A stretch of 64,000 nucleotides of DNA from a virus: the IMG/VR virus record IMGVR_UViG_3300024520_000050, positions 114,401 to 178,400 of that record, one strand, 5' to 3'. The position numbers and the translations under genes are program-made. Shown one piece after another: positions 36,189-43,862 of the stretch; the stretch's first letter is position 1, and the number at the start of each line of letters is the position of its first letter. Below the pieces are notes generated by a model, which did not search any database, was not told where the DNA came from, and worked only from the letters and a program-made list of their open reading frames with translations.

Positions 36189-36911
36189 TTATAATTTAGA
36201 ATTTAATCCTAAAGTTTTTATCCATTTTCTAATTGCATTGTCAGAAACATTATATAGTTTACCAGTTTTAACATAACCAAGTGCTTTAATTTGATTAATT
36301 AATGTTATTGGATCAGGCAAGCTTTTAATGTACTCTTGTCTTTTAAACGTCACACTACAGGGTTTGCATCTTCTTGATGATCTATAAATTTCTATATTGC
36401 AATCTATACATCCCCTAGTGATCTTTTTAATCTTCTTTTTGATTTTTGTATTCTTATGATTTTTACCACAGTAACTATCAGTTTGAGCATGACAATTAGC
36501 GCAAAGTATTTGAAGATTCTCTATTCGATTATCATTATTAACTCCATTAATATGATGTAATTCTAAAGGAGCTGGTTTTCCAAACCACTCACTTAAATTA
36601 CAGTTTTCGCATTGTTTTTGTTTGAAATCTTCTTTAAACAATCTCCTTTTTAAATTTGTTCTAGAACAAGTACTATTTTTAACAAGATATACTTCTATTG
36701 GCTTCTTAATAGAGTTAGTGTTCGTGCCTCCCTTATTCCAACTTTGACCTTTAAAATGAGAAGTATTTAAACTATGTTCTTTAATTTTGTTATGAATTAG
36801 CTCATAACTACTTCCACTGAGTGTCATTCCTAATATCCTACACACTTGAGCAAGTGATATACTATTACTAATTGCGTTTTCAATTTCTTTTTTTGTAAAT
36901 TTATATTTCAT
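36189..36911 (-). CDS. HNH homing endonuclease with extra zinc finger
   Basis: 240 residues. The HNH core shows zinc cysteines in QCENCNLSEW and ILCANCHAQ and the catalytic LELHHINGVNNDNRIENLQ. A further C-terminal pair of CxxC motifs (RGCIDC, RRCKPC) and a helix-turn-helix ending KLYNVSDNAIRKW complete it. It stands alone in the tRNA array, flanked by tRNA-His and a terminator, typical of a mobile free-standing gene. Confidence 0.9.
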   Translation of the reverse strand: MKYKFTKKEIENAISNSISLAQVCRILGMTLSGSSYELIHNKIKEHSLNTSHFKGQSWNKGGTNTNSIKKPIEVYLVKNSTCSRTNLKRRLFKEDFKQKQCENCNLSEWFGKPAPLELHHINGVNNDNRIENLQILCANCHAQTDSYCGKNHKNTKIKKKIKKITRGCIDCNIEIYRSSRRCKPCSVTFKRQEYIKSLPDPITLINQIKALGYVKTGKLYNVSDNAIRKWIKTLGLNSKL

Positions 36912-36936
36912 AATTACAAATATAATGAATATAAAT

Positions 36937-36984
36937 TAAAAAGGTAGAGTAATGAATACAAACTTGCAATCAACTCTACCTTTT
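36937..36984 (-). terminator. Rho-independent terminator
   Basis: Minus-strand stem AAAAGGTAGAGT/ACTCTACCTTTTT with a ~20-base loop, directly after the tRNA at 36986-37059. Confidence 0.75.
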
Positions 36985-36985
36985 G

Positions 36986-37059
36986 TATCTCTAGTAAGAT
37001 TCGAACTTACACTGAATATGGTCTAAACATATTGCCTCTACCAATTGGGCTATAGAGAT
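36986..37059 (-). tRNA. tRNA with UAG anticodon (CUA codon), short variable arm
   Basis: Acceptor ATCTCTA/TAGAGAT is perfect, T arm GTAAG/CTTAC is canonical, anticodon stem ATATG/CATAT closes TTTAGAC, giving anticodon TAG and A37. That anticodon belongs to leucine, but the variable region (TCAGT) is only five bases while leucine tRNAs have a long arm, as the tRNA-Leu(UAA) in this same array does. Amino-acid identity is therefore uncertain. Confidence 0.8.
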
Positions 37060-37077
37060 ATTCCTACCATTATAAGA

Positions 37078-37485
37078 TTACTTATCTTCTATGTCAAGTG
37101 AATAAATACCACTTAATTTATTTGGATCTAATGTCCAATTAGTACTAACTGATGTACTATTCATTATAGCTTTGCCATCTGTAATGTCATGAGAAACAAG
37201 ATTATCGCTACTATTAATAATATGAGTAGCTGGACTTCCAAAATTAAAATCACTATAATCATTACCATAATTAGTATAACCTGGAGAACCATACCACCAT
37301 CTATCCCAATTATGTGGAACATAAAATGGTCGTGTCCAATTAACTTTTTTAATCTTTGTATTAGGTAATAATTCCCAATCTTTCCAATCTGGTAGAATGC
37401 GTTTTATAGTTTTAATAAACATTGCTAAATTGCAAGCTTCGGGTAATAAGATTGTATTATTATCATAATCTAATTGTATTTTCAT
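37078..37485 (-). CDS. Unknown protein (135 aa)
   Basis: 135 residues, rich in Tyr, Trp, Asn and Gly in the middle (WDRWWYGSPGYTNYG), no motif recognised. Between two tRNA genes. Confidence 0.5.
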   Translation of the reverse strand: MKIQLDYDNNTILLPEACNLAMFIKTIKRILPDWKDWELLPNTKIKKVNWTRPFYVPHNWDRWWYGSPGYTNYGNDYSDFNFGSPATHIINSSDNLVSHDITDGKAIMNSTSVSTNWTLDPNKLSGIYSLDIEDK

Positions 37486-37506
37486 TTGTTAGTTGTTAGG
37501 TATTAA

Positions 37507-37586
37507 AATGATTGTAGACCGGTGACACTTGGTTAAAACTTTAGTAAGTCTGTGGGCGGTATTATTCCCATCTTATAACAATCATT
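37507..37586 (-). ncRNA. Stem-closed 80-nt element between tRNAs (E2)
   Basis: A 9-bp stem AATGATTGT/ACAATCATT encloses an interior with inner pairings ACCG/CGGT and ACTT/AAGT. Same 80-nt span as E1 and E5. No known RNA family recognised. Confidence 0.3.
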
Positions 37587-37604
37587 GTATTTTAATTATA
37601 TTAG

Positions 37605-37677
37605 AGCCTCCGGAGGAATTTGAATCCACAACTTTTACCTTACAAGGGTAACGCTCTACCAGTTGAGCTACGGAGGC
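37605..37677 (-). tRNA. tRNA-Thr (anticodon TGT)
   Basis: Perfect acceptor GCCTCCG/CGGAGGC, D arm GCTC/GAGC, anticodon stem TTACC/GGTAA with loop CTTGTAA, T arm with one mismatch (GTGGA/TCCTC). Discriminator U73. 73 nt. Confidence 0.9.
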
Positions 37678-37728
37678 TTTTATTATTAAGTTTAAAAAAG
37701 GGATAAACTCCCCACAACTCTTTTTTAT

Positions 37729-37798
37729 ATGTCTTGTTGTAAACAAGTGCAGACATCTCATACTTCGTGCAAAACGCTTCGCTTTAAAGATAAGACAT
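37729..37798 (-). ncRNA. Stem-closed 70-nt element between tRNA-Thr and Thg1 (E3)
   Basis: A 7-bp stem ATGTCTT/AAGACAT encloses small hairpins (GCGAAGC and TTGTTTACAA). Size and closing stem are tRNA-like, but no D, anticodon or T arm is evident. On the minus strand it is followed by a second hairpin (AAAAAAG/CTTTTTT around GGGGAGTTTATCCC, ~37692-37727) that may be a terminator. Confidence 0.3.
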
Positions 37799-37853
37799 AA
37801 AATTAAGTAACATGTAACAAAAACTTTATTAGTCTTTATTACATGTTTGTATA

Positions 37854-38702
37854 TTATAGTAATGAATTAATGATCTCTGATCTAGAAAATATAGGAGTTT
37901 CCACAACTTCCCACTTACTTCTAATTTTTACTACATCCTTAAAGTACACAGTTGTAGGATTAACTTGCCAATCTCCATTCTCTAATTGAAAAGCTTCATT
38001 ATTCACCTTATCATCCACATATTGATTCTTTACAATCAAACTACCTCTCTTCTTAGAAAAATGCAAGTCATTCCAATTATGTCCTTTCTGAAAACACATT
38101 TCTTGCATATCAGAACCATTCTTTAAATGTAATTCTTTATGTGAATATAATGATTGTGCTAACATAGCAATACTGTTCTTCTCTGCATCACGTTGACGTG
38201 CTACAAAATAGTTATTTATATCACTTTGTGGTATTGAAAATGCACGTGAATCGAAGTTCGCTAATTTTGGTAAATATGTTTGTTGAACTAATGAAGTTTG
38301 AAGTTCAATGATTTCTGGTTCTTCAGCAAAGCATTTTAAAAACCTCAACTGATTAAATATACCAGTAGCTAAACTAGCACTTACACTAGTCATCTTCTGA
38401 ACATTATAATTAAACCATGCTTCAGTAGTTAACTTATCATAATCAGTAATTAAAATACTAATTTCATCTGATTGTGTATAAGCAGCTTTAGCTCCTTGAA
38501 TGTTTTCACATAAATAAATAGCGGTTTTCTGCATATCTTCAATTAAACCCTCATCAAAAGGTTTATTTAATCCTTTAGTATAAGAACTAAATTTTTTTCC
38601 ATCAATACGACAGATAACTGGAACATGTCTAGATAAATAATAACGATTTCTATTTTCGTAATATTCTTTCATTCTAGTCATTATAGGGCATTTTCTACTC
38701 AT
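37854..38702 (-). CDS. Thg1-family tRNA-His guanylyltransferase / 3'-5' polymerase
   Basis: 282 residues. Family motifs are RIDGKKFSS (32-40) with the metal-binding Asp, KPFDEGL (47-53) and QSDEISIL (77-84). These enzymes add G-1 to tRNA-His, and Thg1-like proteins rebuild damaged 5' ends in the 3'-5' direction on a template strand. The first 15 codons exist in a second, diverged copy at 39725-39775 beyond the homing endonuclease gene, showing that an insertion rebuilt the start of this gene. Confidence 0.9.
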   Translation of the reverse strand: MSRKCPIMTRMKEYYENRNRYYLSRHVPVICRIDGKKFSSYTKGLNKPFDEGLIEDMQKTAIYLCENIQGAKAAYTQSDEISILITDYDKLTTEAWFNYNVQKMTSVSASLATGIFNQLRFLKCFAEEPEIIELQTSLVQQTYLPKLANFDSRAFSIPQSDINNYFVARQRDAEKNSIAMLAQSLYSHKELHLKNGSDMQEMCFQKGHNWNDLHFSKKRGSLIVKNQYVDDKVNNEAFQLENGDWQVNPTTVYFKDVVKIRSKWEVVETPIFSRSEIINSLL

Positions 38703-38707
38703 AATAA

Positions 38708-39643
38708 TTATTTTTTAAATTTCCAAATAAAATTTTTATATTTCTTTCTTTCTCCTCTACAACATTTTGATATTGCAGATGCATTAAAATTTAACTGTTT
38801 CTTAATTTCTTGTCCACTGTTCCATGTTTTTATTAAATTATTATTAAGATCGTACTGACATATTACTTTCTTCATATCCTTCGGAATGTATAAATTTGAT
38901 TTCCTTAGATGATTCTTAATAGAATTTATAGCAACATTATATTTTTTAAATAATGCATATGCAGATTCCCCATTAACATAGTCTTGTTGTATTATTGTAA
39001 ATAATTTTTCAGATGTAAATACAGGTTGCTTATTTATATAAGGTGAATAATCCCATTTATACGCATAACAACTTGGATAATTATTTCCAATATATTCTAA
39101 AAATGTTTTAGATTCTCTTTTACGTATTCTAATATAAGGTAGATTATTCTCATTATAATTAATTCTAGCTTTGAATTGAATAAGTTGATTACATAAAAAT
39201 TGATTATCATTTACAGTAAAGCAATAAGTTGCTAATTTTATATCTTCACTTCTTTTATTTCTAGAATTTCTTAGTAAACAACCATCCCCAATATACCAAT
39301 ATAAGCAATGTATTTTATTTAATACTAGACATAATGGTATTATTTTTATTCTATTAATATACCACAAGTGGTATATTTTTGTAAATTCAGGAAGAGATCT
39401 TGTTCGGAATACATAACTAGTGTAAGTTTTATTAGTTCTTTTATCGTACACTTTTCTTTTTAAAGGTCCAAGTTCATATACTGTTCCTTTTGCAAATTCT
39501 AAAAAATTAGAACTAACAAATTCACAATGTTCTTTTTGAGATGAAGTGTAAGAAAAGTATGCATTTTTAGCTTTCTTAGCTTTGATAATACAACCATCTC
39601 CCAATAAACATCCTTCTAGTATCTCTTTTTGTTTTTGATTCAT
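38708..39643 (-). CDS. LAGLIDADG homing endonuclease inserted at the 5' end of thg1
   Basis: 311 residues with LEGCLLGDGC near the N-terminus and LYWYIGDGCL as second motif, then a C-terminal NUMOD1-type DNA-binding module (YDLNNNLIKTW ... AISKCCRGERKKYKN). The gene fills the gap between the original Thg1 start region (39725-39775) and the intact Thg1 frame. It would cut thg1 alleles lacking the insertion. Confidence 0.9.
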   Translation of the reverse strand: MNQKQKEILEGCLLGDGCIIKAKKAKNAYFSYTSSQKEHCEFVSSNFLEFAKGTVYELGPLKRKVYDKRTNKTYTSYVFRTRSLPEFTKIYHLWYINRIKIIPLCLVLNKIHCLYWYIGDGCLLRNSRNKRSEDIKLATYCFTVNDNQFLCNQLIQFKARINYNENNLPYIRIRKRESKTFLEYIGNNYPSCYAYKWDYSPYINKQPVFTSEKLFTIIQQDYVNGESAYALFKKYNVAINSIKNHLRKSNLYIPKDMKKVICQYDLNNNLIKTWNSGQEIKKQLNFNASAISKCCRGERKKYKNFIWKFKK

Positions 39644-39724
39644 TTTAATATGTATAATTAGTATAGTATGAATGACTTTCCATAAATATACACATTATAT
39701 ATTAATTATACGAATCAAACAATA

Positions 39725-39775
39725 TTAATCATAGTTCTCTTTCATGCGTTGCATGATTGGACAATTCTTACTCAT
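39725..39775 (-). pseudogene. Remnant of the original thg1 5' end
   Basis: A 16-codon frame MSKNCPIMQRMKENYD and stop parallels the real Thg1 start MSRKCPIMTRMKEYYE, with many silent or near-silent nucleotide changes between the two. Its ATG overlaps the stop of the upstream gene (ATGAGTAA), the coupling expected for the ancestral thg1. It was cut off from the rest of the gene by the endonuclease insertion. Confidence 0.75.
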
Positions 39776-40658
39776 GATTTATTGATTTAAAATATTCACT
39801 AATCGTATAATCATTCCAGTTATACTTTTCTTTACTTCTACTTGATCTACTAAATGTTTGTTCTACAGCATTAATATAAAATGAATGTTCTCCTTGATAG
39901 AATTTATTCCAATTATCATCAGAAAATAATCTACGTAGCTTTAGTTGTTCTAATGCTAAGTTATCAAAACTAGTAATATCAAATGTTTTAATGCAGTGAT
40001 TTATCCACCACTTCCATTGTTGATGATTTAAACTATCAATGTCTACTTGTCCGGTATTGGCGCCGAAGTCTTTTTCTCCGAGTATGAGTAACTTTTTTAC
40101 TCCTTTGTTGTGTAATTCAATTACATCATTGATAGTATCAATGCCCATAATTACATGAAATACAGTGTTCTCATAGTTAAGTATTTCATTAGGTACATTC
40201 CAAGTTAAACTACTACGATATGATATACCTAATCCTTTGATTAAATCCATATCGATACATTTTAATATGTCAAATATATCACGTTTAATATGACCTTGAT
40301 TAACTGTAAGATTGCATATGAAACCTTTAATTTTACACCAAAATAAAAAGAACATTAAATTATGAGTTAATTTATTACATCCAATAGCTAATTCAATACC
40401 TGGTGGAATACCCTTTAATTTAGCTTTCAACGCAGTGTAATCACATTCTAATCCATTCACCTTAGCCGACTCATGACAGAAGCTACATAGCACATAGGAA
40501 CCGTTATCTCGTTGCCCAAATGAACATTGATTAGATACTCGTATGTCGATATTTAAAGGATGATCTAATTTCATAGAACCTTCAAATTCTATAATTCGTG
40601 TACCAACATTATCAATTGTAATAGAACAATTTCCATTATTATATTTAACTAATTGCAT
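39768..40658 (-). CDS. Radical-SAM-like enzyme
   Basis: 296 residues. Three cysteines C45, C58 and C61 (SNQCSFG, VLCSFCHE) could ligate a 4Fe-4S cluster; the first spacing is wider than the canonical CxxxCxxC. The block ELAIGCNKLTHNL further on recalls the AIGGGNP region of small radical SAM proteins. It is immediately upstream of thg1 and the tRNA array, so a tRNA-modifying role is an attractive but unproven idea. Confidence 0.5.
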   Translation of the reverse strand: MQLVKYNNGNCSITIDNVGTRIIEFEGSMKLDHPLNIDIRVSNQCSFGQRDNGSYVLCSFCHESAKVNGLECDYTALKAKLKGIPPGIELAIGCNKLTHNLMFFLFWCKIKGFICNLTVNQGHIKRDIFDILKCIDMDLIKGLGISYRSSLTWNVPNEILNYENTVFHVIMGIDTINDVIELHNKGVKKLLILGEKDFGANTGQVDIDSLNHQQWKWWINHCIKTFDITSFDNLALEQLKLRRLFSDDNWNKFYQGEHSFYINAVEQTFSRSSRSKEKYNWNDYTISEYFKSINHE

Positions 40659-40668
40659 AGTTTAAAGT

Positions 40669-41169
40669 TTAATGATTATCATTATCTGTTTCTAATACTG
40701 AATTACTTGAGAATAAGAATGCTTTTACTAACTCTTTATCTTCAAATATATGATGAAGTTCTTCTCCGTCAACTGAACCATGATCTATTCCACCAGATTC
40801 CCATCCATAACTTTTATAAGTAACTGTCTTACCATTGTGTTCATATGATTTCATTTCATAGTTCATCATATCTTCTATATAAACAACAGATTTACATTGA
40901 GTAACTTCTTTGATACATTCTTCTAATGTACGAAAATGATCTTCTTCTTTATCATTAGACCAATCACGACAATAGATAGCTAAGTATGATGCTTTAGTGT
41001 CAAAATCATAATGATGATCTTGTTCCCACCCAAAATCTTGTGGATAAATGTTAATATCACCATTCTCATCAGGAGTTGGTATATTATTTAATGTATCATT
41101 TTCACTGATACTTATACTATGACAACTACTCGAGTTTGTCTCAAATACTCTTTTTCTTACTACTTTCAT
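40669..41169 (-). CDS. Unknown protein (166 aa)
   Basis: 166 residues starting MKVVRKRVFETNSSSCHSIS. The opening resembles other phage hypothetical proteins beginning RxxVFETNSSS, but function is not known. Upstream leader carries two copies of the AACTAACTAA motif. Confidence 0.55.
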   Translation of the reverse strand: MKVVRKRVFETNSSSCHSISISENDTLNNIPTPDENGDINIYPQDFGWEQDHHYDFDTKASYLAIYCRDWSNDKEEDHFRTLEECIKEVTQCKSVVYIEDMMNYEMKSYEHNGKTVTYKSYGWESGGIDHGSVDGEELHHIFEDKELVKAFLFSSNSVLETDNDNH

Positions 41170-41195
41170 TAGTTAGTTTTATTTATTTTAGTTAG

Positions 41196-41588
41196 TTAAT
41201 TTAAACATAAATCAAGTATAAACCTTCTTTTTCGCTTATTCATATCAGTATTCGTTAATTGATAACTCAACGATCCAACTAAATGGGCATTTCTAATAGT
41301 AATTATACAACTATCTATTCCATAAACAACTATAAATAAACCATTTCTAGATAGTGATTCTACGCGATCTACTTTACGTTTTCCTAATTGTACATCACTA
41401 TCTGAAAGAATCATTAAAAACTGTTCATTCGATAAACAAGCATATAATGGATCATTAAAAATACCATAATTATTCTGCATTAGAGTAGTTACATTTAACA
41501 ATTCACGTGCTAGTTTTAAATGACCAGCATTTAAGAATTGTAATACTTTTTCATAGTAATTATCTACTTTTGCTTGATCTATATTCAT
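41196..41588 (-). CDS. Unknown protein (130 aa)
   Basis: 130 residues, helical, no motif recognised. Immediately downstream of the intron-containing tRNA-Leu in transcription order. Confidence 0.5.
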   Translation of the reverse strand: MNIDQAKVDNYYEKVLQFLNAGHLKLARELLNVTTLMQNNYGIFNDPLYACLSNEQFLMILSDSDVQLGKRKVDRVESLSRNGLFIVVYGIDSCIITIRNAHLVGSLSYQLTNTDMNKRKRRFILDLCLN

Positions 41589-41634
41589 ATTGTTTTAGTT
41601 TAATTAGTTATATATAACTTGTTGATAATCAAGT

Positions 41635-41938
41635 ACATCTGGAGGGACTCGAACCCTCACGGCCATTACGGCCAATGGATTTTCATACCACTATAGCTTT
41701 CACTACCAATTTAATGTTTTGTGGTCTGGACTATACCTCAATCTTATTAATGATTAATCATTAACTTAGACTACTCCCGTCTAGTCTCTACACCTTCAAT
41801 ATCTAATGATAAAGCTTGGCTCGGTATTGCCATTTAACAGGTTTCACCGAATTTGAGAGTATGCGCAATATTAAATTTCTTTAATAAGGCTCAAATTATC
41901 CATAAGTCCATCGCGTCTACCAGTTCCGCCACAGATGC
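41635..41938 (-). tRNA. tRNA-Leu (anticodon TAA) interrupted by a group I intron
   Basis: Exon 1 (41904-41938) ends GGACTT and exon 2 (41635-41683) starts AAAATCC; joined they give anticodon stem ATGGA/TCCAT with loop CTTAAAA. The long variable arm GGCCGTAATGGCC and T arm GAGGG/CCCTC are canonical leucine features. G1:U72 is a wobble. The intron lies between U34 and A35, precisely the position of the cyanobacterial and plastid tRNA-Leu(UAA) intron. Confidence 0.9.
41684..41903 (-). mobile_element. Group I intron in tRNA-Leu(UAA), 220 nt, no ORF
   Basis: The four conserved group I core segments occur in order on the minus strand: AATTCGGTGAAACC (P), AATACCGAGCCAAGC (Q), GGTGTAGAGACTAGACGG (R) and AAGATTGAGGTATAGTCC (S). 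P and Q pair through CGGT/ACCG. The internal guide TTTGAGCC precedes them. Wording matches the tRNA-Leu(UAA) intron of cyanobacteria and chloroplasts. It should self-splice without a protein. Confidence 0.92.
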
Positions 41939-41941
41939 ATA

Positions 41942-42262
41942 TTATTTATCTCCAAAAAGTCGACCAAGTCTATTATATTCCACTCTTAATTGATTTAACT
42001 TTATAGCTTCTTGTTCTTCTTTCCATTCTTTTTGTTGAATCTTGCGTTTTTCAAACTCTTCATCAGTTTCTTCTTGATTATAGTATGCTATCATTTCAAG
42101 ATCTTCAAGTCCATCAATATCCCATGCATAAAATCGTATGTTAGTGCAACCTTTTTCTCTTGCTAATTTCAAGTAATCTAATAACATAGTGATATCAATT
42201 TCATCTTCGCAATCAATATCTAAACATCCTAATGGATTCTTTTCAAATGTTTTCTTTATCAT
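41942..42262 (-). CDS. Unknown acidic protein (~106 aa)
   Basis: I choose the start MIKKTFEKNP at 42262; a frame extending to 42322 adds 20 residues. N-terminal half alpha/beta (CTNIRFYAWDIDG), C-terminal half a charged coiled-coil (EEQEAIKLNQLRVEYNRL). No family recognised. The ~145 bases to the next tRNA carry no gene. Confidence 0.5.
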   Translation of the reverse strand: MIKKTFEKNPLGCLDIDCEDEIDITMLLDYLKLAREKGCTNIRFYAWDIDGLEDLEMIAYYNQEETDEEFEKRKIQQKEWKEEQEAIKLNQLRVEYNRLGRLFGDK

Positions 42263-42408
42263 AATATTTAATTTATTAAAAATGATATAATCGTTTTGTA
42301 AATTGTTGTATTTTGAACACATGTCATCTCAACAACTCGGTTCCCGTGGCGGGATAACAACTTCACAAACTTCTGTCTGTGGTAATAAATTATATCTAAG
42401 CATGCTTG

Positions 42409-42482
42409 TATTCCTGGTAAGATTCGAACTTACGACCTTCTCATCCGTAATGAGATGCTCTATCCAGCTGAGCTACAGAAAT
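42409..42482 (-). tRNA. tRNA-Arg (anticodon ACG)
   Basis: Anticodon stem TCTCA/TGAGA with loop TTACGGA, T arm GTAAG/CTTAC, D arm GCTC/GAGC, acceptor ATTTCTG/CAGGAAT with one T4:G69 wobble. A34 would be edited to inosine by host TadA to read CGN. Confidence 0.9.
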
Positions 42483-42487
42483 ATCCT

Positions 42488-42769
42488 TTAAATAAGAAAG
42501 TTCTTCTTTCTATTCTTTTTCTTTCTTGCTACATTATCTTTTATAATCATTTCACCATAATCTTCTGTTTTACAGACAACTTCATGAGGATATATTCTAC
42601 CTCTTGTCCATAAACTTATATAAGGGTTCATTCTTGGAAAGTAATTTTTCCATACTCCACCTTTCATTCTTCTATACCATACGAACTTTTCAAACATAAG
42701 GAAGAAGAATATCCATTTAAGTGGTACAATAATAAAATAATATAATAATTTAATTTTTATGTTCTTCAT
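42488..42769 (-). CDS. Small membrane protein (93 aa)
   Basis: 93 residues with one hydrophobic segment (LLYYFIIVPLKWIFFFLMF, ~9-27) and a very basic tail (NVARKKKNRKKNF). Function unknown. Confidence 0.5.
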   Translation of the reverse strand: MKNIKIKLLYYFIIVPLKWIFFFLMFEKFVWYRRMKGGVWKNYFPRMNPYISLWTRGRIYPHEVVCKTEDYGEMIIKDNVARKKKNRKKNFLI

Positions 42770-42831
42770 TTTAATTTTTAACTTATTAGTGTTAGATTAT
42801 CATAATTAATTGATAATCAGTATGTTACTGC

Positions 42832-42903
42832 ACGCAATGAAAGACTCGAACTTCCAACCTGCAGTTTTGGAGACTGCTGCTCTACCAATTGAGCTAATCA
42901 CGT
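42832..42903 (-). tRNA. tRNA-Trp (anticodon CCA)
   Basis: Anticodon stem GCAGT/ACTGC with loop CTCCAAA, G73 as usual for Trp, acceptor ACGTGAT/ATTGCGT with two internal wobbles. 72 nt. Confidence 0.9.
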
Positions 42904-42905
42904 AT

Positions 42906-42961
42906 AAATAGGTAGAGAGTCATTAAGACCCTCTTTCAGTTGCCGAAGCTTATACCTATTT
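42906..42961 (-). ncRNA. Stem-closed 56-nt element between tRNA-Trp and tRNA-Ile (E4)
   Basis: A 9-bp stem AAATAGGTA/TACCTATTT encloses GCTTCGGC and an inner hairpin GAG(G)GTC/GACTCTC. It fills the whole space between two tRNAs, so it may be a processing signal or spacer RNA. Confidence 0.3.
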
Positions 42962-42962
42962 G

Positions 42963-43036
42963 TAGCCCTACCTGGACTCGAACCAGGGACCTTTCGCGTA
43001 TCAGGCGAACGCTCTAACCAACTGAGCTATAAGACT
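42963..43036 (-). tRNA. tRNA-Ile (anticodon GAT)
   Basis: Anticodon stem TTCGC/GCGAA with loop CTGATAC, T arm CCTGG/CCAGG, D arm GCTC/GAGC. Acceptor AGTCTTA/TAGGGCT includes T3:G70 and T5:G68 wobbles. A73. Confidence 0.9.
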
Positions 43037-43041
43037 ATCTA

Positions 43042-43335
43042 TTAAAATTCTGTAAATTGACAATGACCGTAGTAACCAAATATTTTATTAATTACATCAC
43101 ATTCATTCTCATTAATTTCTGTAATCCTAATATCTCTTAGTAACTCTTTACCATTTTCATATTCTACTTCTTCATTAGTACCAACACTAAATTCAAATGA
43201 TTCTTCATGTTTTTCTAATCTATTCTTATATTGAATCCAGTTCTCTTCATTCATTGTTGTAAAACCTATAAAATCTGCTTCATCTGCCCAATTACCTTCC
43301 CATTTAACTAGGAAGTATTTCTCTTCTTTACTCAT
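43042..43335 (-). CDS. Unknown acidic protein (97 aa)
   Basis: 97 residues, Glu/Asn/Trp-rich, no motif. Overlaps the IF-3 gene start by four bases, so it is co-translated with it. Confidence 0.5.
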   Translation of the reverse strand: MSKEEKYFLVKWEGNWADEADFIGFTTMNEENWIQYKNRLEKHEESFEFSVGTNEEVEYENGKELLRDIRITEINENECDVINKIFGYYGHCQFTEF

Positions 43336-43862
43336 TTCTTCTTTTTCTTTTTACCTATTATAATAGCAGTCCATGTGTTTCCACCTAATTTAGGAAATGA
43401 TGTGAATTCTGCTTGCCAAGTTAAATCTTGTTCATTAATACTATTAACAAATGATTTAATAATACCTGCTCCAGTTTCTTTACCTCTAGCCATATTACGT
43501 CCACCTTTGATTAATAAACTAATCTTTACTTGATTCTTCTTGTCAATAAACTTAGTTGCATTTTTAACTCGATAACTTATATCATTATCACTTATGTCTA
43601 AACCTAATTGAATTGTTTTCAATTTAGTTTTTGATTTAGGTTTGTTATCTTTCTGTCGCTTTTTAGCTTCAAACTTCTTCTTTTTGATGTCATAAATTTT
43701 GCAAATCGGCATATCTAGATCACCATTCATAAGAACTAAATCTAAATTTCTTTCTTTTGCATAATTCAACGCATATTGTGAACCACAAGGTTCAGTAAAA
43801 TCAAGTGTATCCACAATTAGGACCATATGATATAATTGTACTACTTCTTCGTTAATCTTCAA
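43332..43862 (-). CDS. infC: Translation initiation factor IF-3 homologue
   Basis: 176 residues, near the bacterial length. Family landmarks are ALNYAKERNLDLVLMN, PICKIYD, KLKTIQLGLDISDND and KISLLIKGGRNMARGKET, matching the N-domain, linker and C-domain of IF-3. IF-3 binds the 30S subunit, blocks 50S joining and checks initiator tRNA. A phage copy could bias host ribosomes toward phage mRNAs that lack Shine-Dalgarno sites. The Lys-rich C-terminal tail (GKKKKKK) is unusual. Confidence 0.88.
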   Translation of the reverse strand: MKINEEVVQLYHMVLIVDTLDFTEPCGSQYALNYAKERNLDLVLMNGDLDMPICKIYDIKKKKFEAKKRQKDNKPKSKTKLKTIQLGLDISDNDISYRVKNATKFIDKKNQVKISLLIKGGRNMARGKETGAGIIKSFVNSINEQDLTWQAEFTSFPKLGGNTWTAIIIGKKKKKK

